Program-made: the position numbers and the translations under genes | Notes under the pieces: model-generated | The model's database searches: none | Seen by the model: the letters and a program-made list of their open reading frames with translations, nothing else | What the model was told of the DNA's origin: nothing | In this document: piece by piece, positions 1 through 6,186 of the stretch | Numbering within the stretch: position 1 is the stretch's first letter | How the letters are laid out: the number at the start of each line of letters is the position of its first letter | Origin: Candidatus Sodaliphilus limicaballi | Lineage (GTDB): Bacteria > Bacteroidota > Bacteroidia > Bacteroidales > Muribaculaceae | DNA: 6,524 nucleotides | Assembly (NCBI GenBank): GCA_018065815.1 | Contig: JAGHSP010000211.1 | Coordinates: forward strand, 1 to 6,524 | Direction of reading: 5' to 3'

Positions 1-106
1 AGCTCTTTACATACTTATCACCATCATACTTGCGAACAAGATAATTGAAGTGATTTCTGTCGAGAAAAGATGCCAATTGTGAGAAAACGAATTTGTCTTG
101 AGACAT
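1..106 (-). CDS. IS4-family transposase, N-terminal fragment (DUF4372-like)
   Basis: This is the first 35 codons of a transposase, cut by the window edge. The protein starts MSQDKFVFSQLASFLDR and continues into a stretch ending KYDGDKYVKS. This follows the N-terminal pattern of DUF4372 transposases of the IS4 family in Bacteroidota (M-x-x-x-K-[FY]-V-F-x-Q-L, then K-Y-[DN]-G-[DN]-K-Y-V). That domain precedes the DDE catalytic core, which would lie to the left of the window. A clear -7 box lies 22 bases upstream of the ATG. There is no Shine-Dalgarno sequence, as is usual in this phylum. The start and family call rest on a short stretch but agree with the promoter and with the disrupted ATPase next door. 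Whether the full transposase is intact cannot be seen. Confidence 0.75.
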   Translation of the reverse strand, partial: MSQDKFVFSQLASFLDRNHFNYLVRKYDGDKYVKS

Positions 107-128
107 ATGCAGTCGTTGATTTTGGCTG

Positions 129-162
129 CAAAGTTACAAATTTAAGTCTGTCGACTCACAAA
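129..162 (-). promoter_or_regulatory. Transposase promoter (Bacteroidota type)
   Basis: Read on the minus strand, TAACTTTG (136 to 129) is an exact match to the -7 consensus TAnnTTTG. A TTTG at 162-159 could be the -33 element, but the spacing is 22 bases, slightly longer than the usual 19-21. Transcription would begin near 122-124, giving a leader of under 20 bases before the ATG at 106. Confidence 0.65.
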
Positions 163-214
163 ATTGCTTCTAAAAGACTATATTTCAATAATTTCAAAGA
201 CCGATTAGCACACT

Positions 215-607
215 TTAACGGGACAGTAGTGATCCTGTTTCTATATAGTCAAATCGACCATCTTTTACAAGATACTTTATTGCCTGCCGCGCCAAAGGGC
301 AGTTTTGTACCTCATCAAAAATGATGACCGACTTACGTTCCTTCAGTACTACATTGTACAAAGACTGGAGTTGAAGGAAAATAAAATCCTTATTCATCAA
401 GTTGTTAAACAATGATTTTACCTCGTTGGATGCTTCATTGAAATCAACAAGAATGTATGACTCGTACTCGTTCTGTGCAAACAATTCAACCAAAGTTGAT
501 TTGCCCACACGTCTGGCCCCCTCTACAAGAATGGCAGATTTGCCATTGCTGGTTCTTTTCCATTCAAGGAGTTTAGCATATAGTTTGCGTCTGAATATTC
601 GTTCCAT
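215..607 (-). pseudogene. AAA_14/DUF4143-type ATPase, truncated by IS insertion
   Basis: This is the first third of a Bacteroidales AAA-type ATPase, a P-loop family often found in many copies per genome and of uncertain cellular role. Walker A is seen as GARRVGKST (residues 30-38), Walker B as VIIFDE (94-99), and a sensor-like YIETGS at 121-126. Complete relatives continue after this sensor with the rest of the ATPase core and a DUF4143 region, from memory to about 350-400 residues. Here the frame ends at residue 130, where the insertion sequence begins. The start is placed at the ATG at 607 because MERIFRRKLY is the usual start of these proteins and a well-spaced promoter lies at 638-668. 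An open frame continues upstream to 787, but it would start before the promoter. With the arginine-finger region and C-terminal domain missing, the product should not be functional. Confidence 0.82.
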
Positions 608-637
608 ATTGTAAGAATGTATCTGATAAGTCAAGTG

Positions 638-668
638 CAAAATTACTATTAATTTCTCGCTTACCAAA
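638..668 (-). promoter_or_regulatory. Promoter of the truncated ATPase gene
   Basis: On the minus strand, TTTG (668-665), a 19-base spacer and TAATTTTG (645-638) match the Bacteroidota -33/-7 pattern (TTTG, N19-21, TAnnTTTG). The expected start of transcription is near 631-633, about 25 bases before the ATG at 607. This decides the start codon of the ATPase. The -33 element overlaps the inner copy of the 33-bp repeat. Confidence 0.72.
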
Positions 669-731
669 ATGTTTTTGGCGAAAATATCCAAAAATACGCA
701 AATGTTTTCGGTTGAAATCTCCAAAAATACC
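666..731 (-). repeat. Tandem imperfect 33-bp direct repeat upstream of the ATPase
   Basis: Two adjacent 33-base units (699-731 and 666-698) match at 26 of 33 positions by hand count. On the minus strand both contain GTATTTTTGGA near the start and AAAACATTT near the end. The period is a multiple of three, so in the frame open upstream of the ATPase it reads as a repeated VFLEI/VFLDI-type peptide. The inner unit abuts the ATPase promoter. It may be a regulatory or recombination-related repeat, or the remains of a short translated leader. No function can be assigned. Confidence 0.7.
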
Positions 732-906
732 AGATTGTAGCATCTTGTGTGTACCAGATTCGAAAAGTAGATGTTTCTCACAGCCACGATAGCAAGTGCA
801 GCCCTATAAAGACATCGGACAACAATGGTTATTAATAAAAATTGAATTTTTCTTTTGGATATTTCAACAATTATTACGAAATTTGTAGTCTATCTTGTTG
901 CAATTC

Positions 907-920
907 ACCTTATAAAAGGT
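907..920. repeat. Small palindrome in the leader region of the large gene
   Basis: ACCTT (907-911) and AAGGT (916-920) form a 5-bp stem around ATAA. The flanks CTTG (894-897) and CAAG (923-926) can extend the pairing across an asymmetric internal loop. It could be a protein-binding site or a weak RNA hairpin upstream of the gene starting at 995. It is short enough to arise by chance. Confidence 0.3.
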
Positions 921-994
921 AGCAAGCATATAAACCCAAATAAAGATTATAAACTTACAGAAAAATTTATATTTACACAAGGCAAACTAAAATT

Positions 995-3900
995 ATGAAA
1001 ATTAAACAAATCGCAAAGACAATGCGTGTCTGGATTACCGTCGTGATGGTGTGTGCCGGCATGTTTATGTCTCCCAGGGCAAGCGCTGGTGTTCCTTACC
1101 CTAACGACTTGTATCTTACCCAGGTGGGTGCTGTGACTTGCACTCTTGTAGGCAATGCTATGATGTTGCGTGCCCGCATGTACCTGAGCAACAACTCTAC
1201 ATGGACAGCTATTACCGAAGACTCTCTCGAACCCATCGGCTGGCTCGAGGGTGTGGGCATGCGCAATAGTTTCACTTGGAACTATGCCGGCAACTCGATT
1301 ACAGTGAACTATGCCTACACTAATGGCCTCACTGTGGCATCGTTGCAGAATATCCTCGCTGCTCACCCCGAGGGCGTGGTGATCTACACTCCCAGCATTC
1401 CTCATGGCCAGTGGGTGACCGACGTTGAGAACGGCATCGTGTACAGTGCCGACACTTCGTGGTCGGGTTACTTCGGACGCCGTCCCATCACTAACACTTT
1501 GCAGGGACAGTACCTTGGCACTCAGGAGAATGTCCTTGCCAACGTGAGCAGTTACTGGTATGTTTCGTCCTACAACATCACTGCCAACACCAATTATGGC
1601 AACGGCGGCGGTAATAACGGCGGCACTACTACTACCCAGAGCAGCCAGAACCTGCCCAATGGCACCTACCGCATCGCTTGCTACGGCGACATGAAGTATG
1701 GCCTTGACATTGATGCTGGATCGCAGGCCAACGAGGCCAATGTGCAGCTGTGGGAGTATGTGGGCTCTAATCAGCAGCACTTCAAGATGACCTTCAAGGA
1801 CGACCACTACAACATCCAGGCCGTTCATTCGGGCAAGAACCTCGACTTCAAGCTTGCGGGCTCGACTGCCGGCACCAATGTGCAGCAGTATGAGATCGAT
1901 GGCACTGATGTGCAGAACTGGTCGCTCCAAGATGCAGGCGACGGTGCTTACTACATCGTCAACCACAACGGCCTGTACATGGACGTGAACGGCGGCACTA
2001 TTGCCAACGGAACTAACATCCAGGGTTGGACTGGCAACAAGAGCGATGCCCAGAAGTGGATCTTCATCGCTGTCGATGGCGGTCAGACTCTCCCCGATGG
2101 CGACTACAACATCCGCTCGGCCAAGAACTTCAACTATGGCGTTGACGTGGAAGGCGTTTCTACTGCCAATGCTGCCAATGTGCACCTGTGGGAAGTGGGC
2201 AACGGAGCTAACCAGAAGTGGACAGTGAAGTATCTGGGCAATGGCTACTACTCAATCATCGCCAAGCACAGCGGCAAGGCACTCAACGTGCACGGCGCTG
2301 AATACAAGGGCTATGCCAACGTGCAGCAGCACGACTATTCCGCTAATGACGCTGCATCGATGTGGATGCTCAAGGATGCTGGCAACGGCAACTTCTACAT
2401 CATCAACAAGAACGGACGTTTCCTCGACATCGCCAACGGTGCCGTGGCCAACGGTTCTAACATAGGCGGTTGGTGCGGAAACTCTACCGAGGCTCAAAAG
2501 TGGAAATTTGTCACTGTCGATGGTACCCAGACACTGGCTAACGGCCTCTACCAAATACGCAGCGTGACCAACAAGAACCTGGGTCTCGACGTGGACCACG
2601 CGTCAAAGGACGACCATGCTAATGTGCTTCTCTACACCATCAGCACTGCCGATAACCAGAAGTGGGAGATCAAGTATTTGAGCAACGGCTTCTACTCAAT
2701 CGTGGCCCATCATTCGGGCAAGGCCCTCGACGTGGAAAACGCCGGCATCGACAACTTTGCCAATGTGCAGCAGTATGCCAACACTGCCGCAACCAACGAC
2801 GCTCAACAATGGGCTATCAAGGACGCAGGCAATGGCGCTTATTACATTATTAACAAGAAGGGACTCTTCCTTGACATCAACGGCGGCACACTTGCCGACG
2901 GCACCAATATCCAAGGCTATGTGGGCAACGGCACACTGGCACAGAAGTGGATGTTCACCAGTGTTTCGACCGAGAAGACAGTTCCCGTCATCAGCGACAT
3001 CAAGGTGACTAATGTCACTCCCAGCGGTTACACCGTTTCTTGCACCGTTACCGACAAGAACGGCATCAAGGAAGTGAAGATGCCCACATGGACCGCAGCC
3101 GGCGGCCAGGACGACATTGTTTGGCACCAGGCCACTATCAACGGCAACACCGCAACTTGCAATATCAAGATTGCCGACCACAAGAACGAGCGTGGCACCT
3201 ACATCACACACGTCTATGCCTACAACAACCAGGACAACAAGACATCCAAGGCTGCTCCCGCAGTCACTGTTCCTGAGGTTGTGGTTGACACCGAGAAACC
3301 TGTGATCACCGACGTCAAGATCAGCAACATCAGCCAGGCAGGCTACACCGTGACTTGTACTGTCAATGACAATGTGGGCGTGACTTCAGTGAAGATGCCC
3401 ACATGGACCAATGCTAACGGTCAGGACGACATCAAGTGGCACGAGGCTGCCATCAACGGCAACACAGCTTCTTTCACAGTCAAGAAGAGCGACCACAAGA
3501 ATGAGTTTGGTTTCTACATCACCCACATCTATGCCTACGACGAGGCTGGCAACAGCAACGCCGTGTCGGCCGGAACCATTGATGTTCCCGTGGCTAACGG
3601 AACTTACCATATCTCTTGCTTCGGCAACACTGTCTATGGACTTGATGTAACCGGCGCCAACACTGACAATGGCACCAATCTTGAACTGTGGGAGACAGTG
3701 AGCACTGCCAACCACCACAAGTTCAAACTCAACGAGGAGGGCGATGGCTACTACTCAATCAAGGACGTGAACAGCGGCAAGGCTCTCGACGTGGACAACG
3801 GCAAAGCAGAGGCTGGCACTAACGTTCAGATATATGACTGGAACGGCACACCTGCACAGCTGTGGAAACCCGTTCACAACGAGGATGGTTCTTATCGCCT

Positions 3901-4951
3901 TGTGAGCAAGCTCAACAGCAACCTCTCGCTCGACGTGAACGGCGGCAACATCGCCAATGGTTCTAACGTCCAGATATGGACCAACAACAACACCGTAGCA
4001 CAGAAGTGGAGTTTCACTTCTACCACTGCGACTGCTGCCACCGGCAACGGCTATGCAACCTACCAGGGAGGCCGCGGCGGTTCGGGCAACATACTCGCTT
4101 ATGGTGTTGATGTGTCAGAGCATCAGGGCGTGGGCTACAACTTCCAGGCTCTCAAAAATGCTGGTTACAGCTATGTGATCCTGCGTTGCGGTTTCGTGAG
4201 CCGCAAGGACTACCGCTTTGAGGAATACTACCAGGCTGCCAAGGCTGCCGGCCTCGACGTGGGCGTGTACTTCTACTCTTACGCTTCAACTCCTTCAGAG
4301 GCATTGTATGAGGCTAACCAGTGCCTCAGCTACATTGCCGGCAAGAAGTTTGAATACCCCATCTACTTCGACTTCGAGGATCCCTGTGCTTACGGTTCAG
4401 ACTCTTACAACCTGTGCATGACATTCCTCAACCGCGTGGCTTCTCAAGGCTATCTCGTGGGTCTCTACGGTTATGCTTCATGGCTCGACGAGGACTACGG
4501 CGGTCACTGGGTTCCCACTGCACAAATCTGCCAGAAGTATGAGTGCTGGATTGCAAACTATCCTTACGCTAACTATGTAGATAACTACACCAACGTCTAC
4601 AAGACCCGCTACGGCATGTTCCAGTTCACATCGGGCGCTTCATCGCAAGGTCTTGCTTATGGTGCCGGAATCGACACCGACATCTGCTTCAAGGACTATC
4701 CTTCAATCGTGCGTCAGCACGGCTTCAACGGCTATGCGGCTTCTAGGACTCCCGTGGTTTACAATACTGGCGAGGGTGTGGTTGCCCCTGAAGAGGTGAG
4801 CGGTATCAACGAAGTCGATGTCAAGACTGTCAAGGATGTTCAGTACATCAACATCAACGGTCAGGTGAGCGATCGTCCATTCGACGGCATCAATGTGGTA
4901 GTAACTAACTACACCGACGGCAGCAAGGACGTGAAGAAAATCATGAAGTAA
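995..4951 (+). CDS. Secreted multidomain GH25 muramidase with C39-like peptidase, ricin lectin and GBS-Bsp-like domains
   Basis: This is a 1318-residue exported protein, probably a peptidoglycan hydrolase. Residues 1-31 are a signal peptide (K/R-rich start, hydrophobic core 12-25, cleavage after Ala-Ser-Ala31). Residues 33-195 resemble a papain/C39-like peptidase, with Q43, C49, H137 and D153 in catalytic order. After a Gly/Asn/Thr linker (201-218) come ricin-type beta-trefoils at about 222-358, 368-506 and 515-655, GBS-Bsp-like repeats at 664-758 and 769-864, and a fourth ricin domain at 868-1008. Residues 1034-1240 are a GH25 lysozyme domain with GVDVSEHQG (D1039) and YFDFED (D1126, E1128), which would cut between MurNAc and GlcNAc. 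Residues about 1268-1318 are a type IX-like sorting tail (YININGQ, then DGSKDVKKIMK). The gene stands alone, closed by a terminator. Targets (self, rival bacteria or host glycans) are unknown. GH25 and ricin calls are strong, the peptidase call moderate. Confidence 0.92.
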   Translation: MKIKQIAKTMRVWITVVMVCAGMFMSPRASAGVPYPNDLYLTQVGAVTCTLVGNAMMLRARMYLSNNSTWTAITEDSLEPIGWLEGVGMRNSFTWNYAGNSITVNYAYTNGLTVASLQNILAAHPEGVVIYTPSIPHGQWVTDVENGIVYSADTSWSGYFGRRPITNTLQGQYLGTQENVLANVSSYWYVSSYNITANTNYGNGGGNNGGTTTTQSSQNLPNGTYRIACYGDMKYGLDIDAGSQANEANVQLWEYVGSNQQHFKMTFKDDHYNIQAVHSGKNLDFKLAGSTAGTNVQQYEIDGTDVQNWSLQDAGDGAYYIVNHNGLYMDVNGGTIANGTNIQGWTGNKSDAQKWIFIAVDGGQTLPDGDYNIRSAKNFNYGVDVEGVSTANAANVHLWEVGNGANQKWTVKYLGNGYYSIIAKHSGKALNVHGAEYKGYANVQQHDYSANDAASMWMLKDAGNGNFYIINKNGRFLDIANGAVANGSNIGGWCGNSTEAQKWKFVTVDGTQTLANGLYQIRSVTNKNLGLDVDHASKDDHANVLLYTISTADNQKWEIKYLSNGFYSIVAHHSGKALDVENAGIDNFANVQQYANTAATNDAQQWAIKDAGNGAYYIINKKGLFLDINGGTLADGTNIQGYVGNGTLAQKWMFTSVSTEKTVPVISDIKVTNVTPSGYTVSCTVTDKNGIKEVKMPTWTAAGGQDDIVWHQATINGNTATCNIKIADHKNERGTYITHVYAYNNQDNKTSKAAPAVTVPEVVVDTEKPVITDVKISNISQAGYTVTCTVNDNVGVTSVKMPTWTNANGQDDIKWHEAAINGNTASFTVKKSDHKNEFGFYITHIYAYDEAGNSNAVSAGTIDVPVANGTYHISCFGNTVYGLDVTGANTDNGTNLELWETVSTANHHKFKLNEEGDGYYSIKDVNSGKALDVDNGKAEAGTNVQIYDWNGTPAQLWKPVHNEDGSYRLVSKLNSNLSLDVNGGNIANGSNVQIWTNNNTVAQKWSFTSTTATAATGNGYATYQGGRGGSGNILAYGVDVSEHQGVGYNFQALKNAGYSYVILRCGFVSRKDYRFEEYYQAAKAAGLDVGVYFYSYASTPSEALYEANQCLSYIAGKKFEYPIYFDFEDPCAYGSDSYNLCMTFLNRVASQGYLVGLYGYASWLDEDYGGHWVPTAQICQKYECWIANYPYANYVDNYTNVYKTRYGMFQFTSGASSQGLAYGAGIDTDICFKDYPSIVRQHGFNGYAASRTPVVYNTGEGVVAPEEVSGINEVDVKTVKDVQYININGQVSDRPFDGINVVVTNYTDGSKDVKKIMK
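1091..1579 (+). other. Putative C39-like cysteine peptidase domain (residues 33-195)
   Basis: This segment begins DLYLTQVGAVTCTLVGNAM, with Q43 six residues before C49. That is the spacing of the oxyanion-hole glutamine and nucleophile cysteine in papain-fold and C39-like peptidases. H137 in SIPHGQWVTD fits the catalytic histidine, and D153 in VYSADTS fits the usual Asp of the D-P/D-x motif that follows. The order and spacing agree with the family over about 110 residues. The fold is inferred from these motifs, so an inactive or unrelated domain remains possible. The substrate could be peptidoglycan stem peptides or a protein. Confidence 0.5.
1658..2068 (+). repeat. Ricin-type beta-trefoil domain 1 (residues 222-358)
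   Basis: This is a carbohydrate-binding trefoil with three QxW-type subdomain ends: Q261-H-F263 (Trp replaced by Phe), Q307-N-W309 and Q353-K-W355. It begins with LPNGTYRIACYGDMKYGLDID, the usual start of RicinB_lectin_2 modules. Glycan specificity cannot be read from the sequence. Confidence 0.85.
2096..2512 (+). repeat. Ricin-type beta-trefoil domain 2 (residues 368-506)
   Basis: The second lectin copy has subdomain ends Q407-K-W409, S455-M-W457 (Gln lost) and Q501-K-W503. It carries the recurring HSGKAL and DAGNGNFYIINKNG stretches that are also near-identical in domain 3, pointing to internal duplication. Confidence 0.85.
2537..2959 (+). repeat. Ricin-type beta-trefoil domain 3 (residues 515-655)
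   Basis: The third lectin copy has all three QxW ends intact: Q555-K-W557, Q604-Q-W606 and Q650-K-W652. It closely resembles domain 2 and is followed directly by the GBS-Bsp-like repeats. Confidence 0.85.
2984..3268 (+). repeat. GBS-Bsp-like repeat 1 (residues 664-758)
   Basis: An Ig-like module of the GBS-Bsp-like type, best known from cell-wall-associated proteins of Gram-positive bacteria. It shows the hallmark order GYTVSCTV, MPTWT, GQDDIVWH, then DHKNERG and YITHVYAY. It matches the next repeat at 51 of the first 80 aligned residues by hand count. Confidence 0.85.
3299..3586 (+). repeat. GBS-Bsp-like repeat 2 (residues 769-864)
   Basis: The second copy of the Ig-like module shows GYTVTCTV, MPTWT, GQDDIKWH, DHKNEFG and YITHIYAYDEAGN. 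It lies between repeat 1 and the fourth ricin domain. It probably acts as a spacer or binding module. Confidence 0.85.
3596..4018 (+). repeat. Ricin-type beta-trefoil domain 4 (residues 868-1008)
   Basis: The last lectin copy sits directly before the GH25 domain. Its subdomain ends are H908-K-F910 (degenerate, as in domain 1), Q955-L-W957 and Q1003-K-W1005. A Thr/Ala/Gly-rich linker (1009-1031) joins it to the catalytic domain. Confidence 0.85.
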
Positions 4952-4973
4952 TTCATCACATTCCACTTTAACA

Positions 4974-5016
4974 AACACTGGCTGGAGCAAAAAAACTCCG
5001 GCCAGTGTTCTTTTTT
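4974..5016 (+). terminator. Intrinsic terminator after the large secreted-protein gene
   Basis: A 14-bp stem pairs 4974-4987 (AACACTGGCTGGAG) with 4996-5009, with one G-U pair, across an 8-base loop (4988-4995). It is followed at once by C and a run of six T (5011-5016). The stem starts 23 bases after the stop codon. It separates the secreted hydrolase from the downstream unit. Confidence 0.93.
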
Positions 5017-5052
5017 ACCGATTCTGTTAACGTGAAATTATAAATTTATGTG

Positions 5053-5060
5053 TAACTTTG
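5053..5060 (+). promoter_or_regulatory. -7 promoter box of the serine hydrolase gene, 4 bases from the ATG
   Basis: TAACTTTG is an exact match to the Bacteroidota -7 consensus and identical to the transposase -7 box in this window. It ends at 5060, and the ATG is at 5065. Transcription would therefore start at or within a few bases of the start codon, implying a leaderless message or use of a later start. No exact -33 TTTG is found at the usual spacing. Confidence 0.62.
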
Positions 5061-5064
5061 AAGC

Positions 5065-6183
5065 ATGAAAGAAGATACCAAGAAATCGCTTGACCTGTTG
5101 CTGTCGCCCATGTATCGCGACGACGCTCCTGGCGGAGCTGTGCTGATTGCCGCTGGCGGTGAGGTCGAGTATGAGTTTTATCGAGGCCTAGCCGACATGC
5201 AGTCGGGTTGTCTAATAGATGCCGACACGGTGTTCAACGTGGCGTCAATTTCCAAGCAGTTTGCCTCGGTGGGACTGCTGCGGCTTGTTGACCGAGGGCT
5301 GGTGAGCCTTGACGACAGCATTGCCAAGTATTTTCCCGAGTTCAAGAGTCCGCACTGGCGCGACATCAAGTTGTGGCACGTGATGAGCCACTGCTCGGGT
5401 GTGCCCGACCTGCGCCCGCGCACCGACCGCAACTTCATGCTCTATTGCACCGACCGCCAGAGCCTTGAATACATGACTAGCCTCGACACTTTCAGGTTTG
5501 CTCCAGGCGAGACCTACGACTATATCAATCCCACTTACCAGTTGCTCTTCGGCATCATCGAGAGAGTCACAGGCATGGACTTTGACGACTACCAGCAGCA
5601 GGAAATATTCAAGCCGCTGGGCATGGCATCTACTTTCTACTTCGAGCCCGGTCGCGAGACCCCTCACACCGCCCATGGTTACATCATCAACGAGGACACC
5701 GTGGTGAGCGGCATTGATGCCGACTACGAGAAACACCGCAGCAAGGTAGAAAACGACCATGTTGACGGCGAGGGGCGTCACTGGGCAGTGTGTGAGTATG
5801 GCATCGAGACATTCTTTGCCACCAAGGCCGACGGCGGACTCTACTCAACCTGCCGTGACTTGTTGCGATGGGAAAACGCTCTTTCAAGCAATGCTCTCAT
5901 CAGCGAGAAACTGAAACGCAAGGCTTATAGCTGCATTACTGATGTGTCGTCAAGCACCGTGTGTGGCTACCAGAACCGTCCGCACACCCACTACGGCCTG
6001 GGATGGTTCATCGACACAACTCCCGGCCGCGAGCGTAAGGTCTATCATACTGGTGACAACGGCGGATTTCAGGCTTATCTCGCCAAGTTTGAAGATAGTG
6101 GCAAAGTGGTGGTGATGCTCGAAAACCGCAACGACCGTGACCGATGGTCAACCCAAACTGCAATAGAAAAACTGATTTTGTAA
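5065..6183 (+). CDS. Serine hydrolase, beta-lactamase (class C/PBP-like) family
   Basis: A 372-residue enzyme of the Beta-lactamase family (PF00144 type), which includes class C beta-lactamases, DD-peptidases and esterases. The catalytic motifs are in order: SISK (S61 nucleophile, K64), YIN (153-155, in APGETYDYINPTY) and HTG (328-330), standing for the KTG box. The length suits a lone catalytic domain. There is no signal peptide or lipobox: the protein starts MKEDTKKSLDLLL, which already fits the family's first helix, so the domain appears complete but cytoplasmic. That is unusual, since most relatives are exported. M16 is an alternative start that would leave a normal leader after the promoter. 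The gene is probably co-transcribed with the CD225-like gene 3 bases downstream. The substrate is unknown; an esterase or peptidase role is as likely as antibiotic hydrolysis. Confidence 0.88.
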   Translation: MKEDTKKSLDLLLSPMYRDDAPGGAVLIAAGGEVEYEFYRGLADMQSGCLIDADTVFNVASISKQFASVGLLRLVDRGLVSLDDSIAKYFPEFKSPHWRDIKLWHVMSHCSGVPDLRPRTDRNFMLYCTDRQSLEYMTSLDTFRFAPGETYDYINPTYQLLFGIIERVTGMDFDDYQQQEIFKPLGMASTFYFEPGRETPHTAHGYIINEDTVVSGIDADYEKHRSKVENDHVDGEGRHWAVCEYGIETFFATKADGGLYSTCRDLLRWENALSSNALISEKLKRKAYSCITDVSSSTVCGYQNRPHTHYGLGWFIDTTPGRERKVYHTGDNGGFQAYLAKFEDSGKVVVMLENRNDRDRWSTQTAIEKLIL

Positions 6184-6186
6184 AAG

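Larger units (their letters stand above)
1..220 (-). mobile_element. 5' end of an IS4-type insertion sequence (partial)
   Basis: This is the outer 5' part of an insertion sequence that continues past the left edge of the window. It holds the start of a transposase gene and its promoter, and it replaces the rest of an ATPase gene exactly where that protein should continue. The ATPase reading frame matches its family up to about position 221, then hits a stop at 217-215 in unrelated AT-rich sequence. The junction is therefore placed near 215-222 by loss of coding similarity. I cannot identify the terminal inverted repeat or target duplication, because the other end is outside the window, so the boundary is good to about 10 bases. 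Confidence 0.7.
608..994. other. AT-rich divergent intergenic region
   Basis: This 387-base stretch separates the divergently oriented ATPase remnant and the large secreted-protein gene. It contains the ATPase promoter and the 33-bp repeat pair on the left. From 732 to about 880 I see nothing recognisable. A short palindrome lies at 907-920. The plus-strand gene must be transcribed from here, but no box fits the Bacteroidota consensus fully. The best weak candidate is TATATTTA at 968-975, which differs from TAnnTTTG only in the last base and has no clear -33 partner. No RNA gene or convincing small coding frame was found. Confidence 0.6.

Noticed and set aside
70..324. Plus-strand frame of 84 residues across the IS/ATPase junction
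   Set aside because: It lies antisense to the transposase start and the ATPase remnant and resembles no family.
666..731. CRISPR-like array
   Set aside because: There are only two abutting, diverged units with no spacers and no cas genes.
608..787. N-terminal extension of the ATPase to an upstream ATG at 787
   Set aside because: The extension would start upstream of a well-spaced TTTG-N19-TAATTTTG promoter, consists largely of the AT-rich repeat, and is not needed by the family, which starts near MERIF.
891..900. TATCTTGTTG as a -7 box for the large gene
   Set aside because: It fits TAnnTTTG only with a shifted base and has no TTTG at 19-21 bases upstream.
947..2185. Long minus-strand reading frame opposite the secreted protein
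   Set aside because: It is low-complexity and rich in Val, His, Ala and Ile, as expected opposite GC-biased codons. The plus-strand gene has signal peptide and clear domains. The same applies to minus-strand frames at 2252-2599, 2696-3211, 3386-3718 and 5245-5781.
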